Source of the DNA: Pontibacter ummariensis
Lineage (GTDB): Bacteria; Bacteroidota; Bacteroidia; Cytophagales; Hymenobacteraceae
DNA length: 64,000 nucleotides
Reading direction: 5' to 3'
NCBI RefSeq assembly: GCF_900188175.1
Contig: NZ_FZOQ01000015.1
Location: forward strand, 62,001-126,000
Shown: one piece after another, positions 62,403-64,000 of the stretch
Position numbering within the stretch: position 1 is the stretch's first letter
How the letters are laid out: the number at the start of each line of letters is the position of its first letter
Notes under the pieces: model-generated
Seen by the model: only the letters and a program-made list of their open reading frames with translations
Database searches by the model: none
What the model was told of the DNA's origin: nothing
Position numbers and translations under genes: made by a program

Positions 62403-63131
62403 TCAGTCATTGCCTGTTAACCGGCTTTCGCTGCCGTTGTTCCCGGTAAACCAGTCCACACCGCTCCTGCGGATAAGCTCGGGCACCTCATGCGCTCCGT
62501 TAAACTCCTGGTAGTTGACCTGTAGGCCCCTGCGCTGCAACTGCGCTACAATACGCCGGCTACATGGGTCAACCGGGAGCACAGCGTCTTTGATGCCGTG
62601 CGAGATAAAAACGTCAGGCTCCCCTGCTGTCGTAATGGTATAGGCAAAGCCGGGCGAAAAGGCAAGGAGGTGCGTAAACAGGTCACCATTCGTCAGGCCG
62701 AGGCAAAGCCCATAGGAAGCTCCATCAGAAAAACCACCGATGGCGATGCGGGTTGGATCAATATGGTAGCGGGAAAAAGCCTGTTCAAGCGCCTGGTCTA
62801 TGAAAATTACGTCGGCGCCAAAAGCATCGCTGGCGATAATATCCCAGGAATATTCCCGGGAAGCGGGAGCAATAAGGATCATATTATGCGCATCGGCATA
62901 GCGCTGCAACAAGGACAAGCCTTGCTCGGCAGGAGCCCCTGCCCCATGTAACATAACGGCCAGGGCAGCCGGTTTGTCCTGGCTGTAAGTATCGGGCACA
63001 TACAGAAAGCCGTCTTTCTGGTCATCCAGGCCCAGCCGTTGTACACCTCTTTTAAAGTCGGCTTTTTTCGCTTCAGTGTCTGGCCTTGCCGTTAAGCGGC
63101 CCACATCATAAATGTCTCTGTTCGTAACCAT
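62403..63131 (-). CDS. alpha/beta hydrolase (PHB depolymerase/feruloyl esterase-like)
   Basis: The product is 242 residues from the ATG at 63131, which has AAAGGAAA upstream; ATGs at 63155 and 63176 lengthen it. The hydrolase core includes ALAVMLHGAGAPAEQG (oxyanion HG), IGGFSDGASYGLCLG (nucleophile Ser), SHGIKDAVLPVD (Asp) and FNGAHEVPELI (His). The substrate is probably an ester. No signal peptide is present, so it is cytoplasmic. It has a 316-base upstream region and a convergent neighbour. Confidence 0.85.
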   Translation of the reverse strand: MVTNRDIYDVGRLTARPDTEAKKADFKRGVQRLGLDDQKDGFLYVPDTYSQDKPAALAVMLHGAGAPAEQGLSLLQRYADAHNMILIAPASREYSWDIIASDAFGADVIFIDQALEQAFSRYHIDPTRIAIGGFSDGASYGLCLGLTNGDLFTHLLAFSPGFAYTITTAGEPDVFISHGIKDAVLPVDPCSRRIVAQLQRRGLQVNYQEFNGAHEVPELIRRSGVDWFTGNNGSESRLTGND

Positions 63132-63447
63132 GTCTTTCCTTTCTACACTTTCCATTGTTTTTCGACAGGCTAGCAAGCGTGCGAGTATTTAATGTACAGC
63201 TGCTAAGCCTGACTACCGGGCGCCACTCTACGCTTACCCTTCGTCTACGGTAAGAGAGGGCTTTAGTCCGGAATCATTTAAGTTTCGAACCCTAGTTAGA
63301 AAAGCCAGCACTAGAGGTAGGAAGCAGGCGCTTGAGGGGAGACCTTGGACCAGGCTTAACTATTCTGGGCCATTCCCTGTTATAGAAAGAACGGGGAAGC
63401 TAGATCAAAAAGCTGTACCGGAATAACATACCATTTAAACCAGACCT
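63132..63447. other. divergent intergenic region
   Basis: No gene or clear promoter boxes are seen between the hydrolase and selO. Confidence 0.35.
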
Positions 63448-64000
63448 ATGGAGAGCCTGAGCTCAAAAGAATATAAGAATGAATTTGTAAATACCTTCGA
63501 AGGCGATGACAGCGGCGATAAACGCCCGCGCCAGACGCCAGGCGTACTGTACAGTAAAGTATCCCCTACCCCTGTTGCGGAGCCAAGATTACTGGCGTGG
63601 TCCGAAGACCTGGCCAGAGAGCTAGGCGTCCAAAAACCAAGTACCCCCGAGGAAATGGCTATACTGGGCGGAAACCTTGTAACTGATTCCATGCAGCCGT
63701 ATGCGGCCTGCTATGCCGGTCACCAGTTCGGGCACTGGGCCGGCCAGCTAGGCGACGGACGCGCCATTACCTTAGGGGAGTGGGAGACGGCTTCCGGAAA
63801 GACCTGGGAGCTGCAGTTGAAAGGCGCTGGGCCTACCCCCTATTCCCGCCGTGCCGATGGCAGGGCCGTGCTGCGCTCTTCGGTGCGGGAGTACCTGATG
63901 AGCGAGGCCATGTATTACCTCGGTGTACCTACCACCCGGGCCCTGAGCCTTGTTTCGACCGGTGACCAGGTGCTGCGTGATATGTTTTACAACGGCAATG
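63448..64000 (+). CDS. selO: protein adenylyltransferase SelO, N-terminal part (cut by window edge)
   Basis: The ATG at 63448 starts [19 protein letters not shown] and the frame stays open for 184 codons to the window end. Its family blocks match SelO/YdiU (UPF0061): [59 protein letters not shown] and [15 protein letters not shown]. SelO is a pseudokinase that transfers AMP to Ser/Thr/Tyr of target proteins, in redox homeostasis. About two-thirds of the usual length lies outside the window, including the catalytic Asp and most of the ATP site. Confidence 0.95.
   Translation, partial: MESLSSKEYKNEFVNTFEGDDSGDKRPRQTPGVLYSKVSPTPVAEPRLLAWSEDLARELGVQKPSTPEEMAILGGNLVTDSMQPYAACYAGHQFGHWAGQLGDGRAITLGEWETASGKTWELQLKGAGPTPYSRRADGRAVLRSSVREYLMSEAMYYLGVPTTRALSLVSTGDQVLRDMFYNGN

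Overview
The window looks like chromosome from a Bacteroidota bacterium of the order Cytophagales, most likely the Hymenobacteraceae (Pontibacter or Rufibacter-like). The evidence is a type IX secretion C-terminal domain on a large glycosidase, a Bacteroidota-type VLRF1 release-factor relative, many lipobox lipoproteins that act as surface enzymes, few clear Shine-Dalgarno sites, use of TTG/GTG starts, and about 50 percent GC. The genus is inference. There are no rRNA or tRNA genes, transposases, CRISPR arrays or clear prophages.

Layout. Positions 1-4650: a small unknown gene, a GH51 arabinofuranosidase, a tandem universal stress protein and a DoxX membrane protein. Positions 4990-13035: the most unusual region, with four paralogous, highly hydrophilic Arg/Asp/Tyr/Gly/Asn-rich proteins. 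Each is preceded by the same two-box promoter-like element, AAACC-N15-CGTT, 36-40 bases before its start. They are interleaved with a lipoprotein, glutaminase and a penicillin-acylase-family enzyme. Positions 13330-19083: an ABC exporter, TruA, an orphan lipoprotein with spanin-like topology, and two adjacent EF-hand lipoproteins with a duplicated upstream region. Positions 19505-28954: an L,D-transpeptidase, a GH8 lipoprotein, a multi-PAS histidine kinase and a T9SS-exported glycosidase. Positions 29139-43458: mixed metabolism and small stress-type genes (bVLRF1, NmrA-like reductase, GerW-like protein, FAD oxidase, Tsx-like porin, S33 peptidase, zinc alcohol dehydrogenase with an unknown partner, GdhA, CE2 esterase, HTTM protein, DUF1059). 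Positions 43753-46797: a MacA/MacB-type export operon. Positions 46961-51361: gamma-glutamyltransferase, divergent from an amidoligase and an erythromycin-esterase-like lipoprotein. Positions 51422-53871: a three-gene membrane operon. Positions 54097-64000: YihY, proC-proB, a TerB-like protein, small unknowns, a UvrA2-type ATPase, a hydrolase, and the start of selO, which is cut by the window edge.

How the genes fit together. Three themes recur. One is stress and envelope physiology (Usp, DoxX, the disordered paralogs, TerB, GerW, UvrA2, SelO). The second is polysaccharide use (GH51, GH8, CE2, T9SS glycosidase). The third is glutamate and gamma-glutamyl chemistry (glutaminase, GdhA, GGT, amidoligase, ProB, ProC). 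The genes within each theme are mostly separate transcription units, so the themes describe content and do not show co-regulation. The exception is the four-paralog family, whose shared upstream element argues for one regulon, plausibly under an extracytoplasmic-function sigma factor.

Hairpin terminators are common at gene ends. Two intergenic palindrome families occur more than once: an AAGGAGGGG/GGGGTGGTT element and a CCGCTTGTG element.
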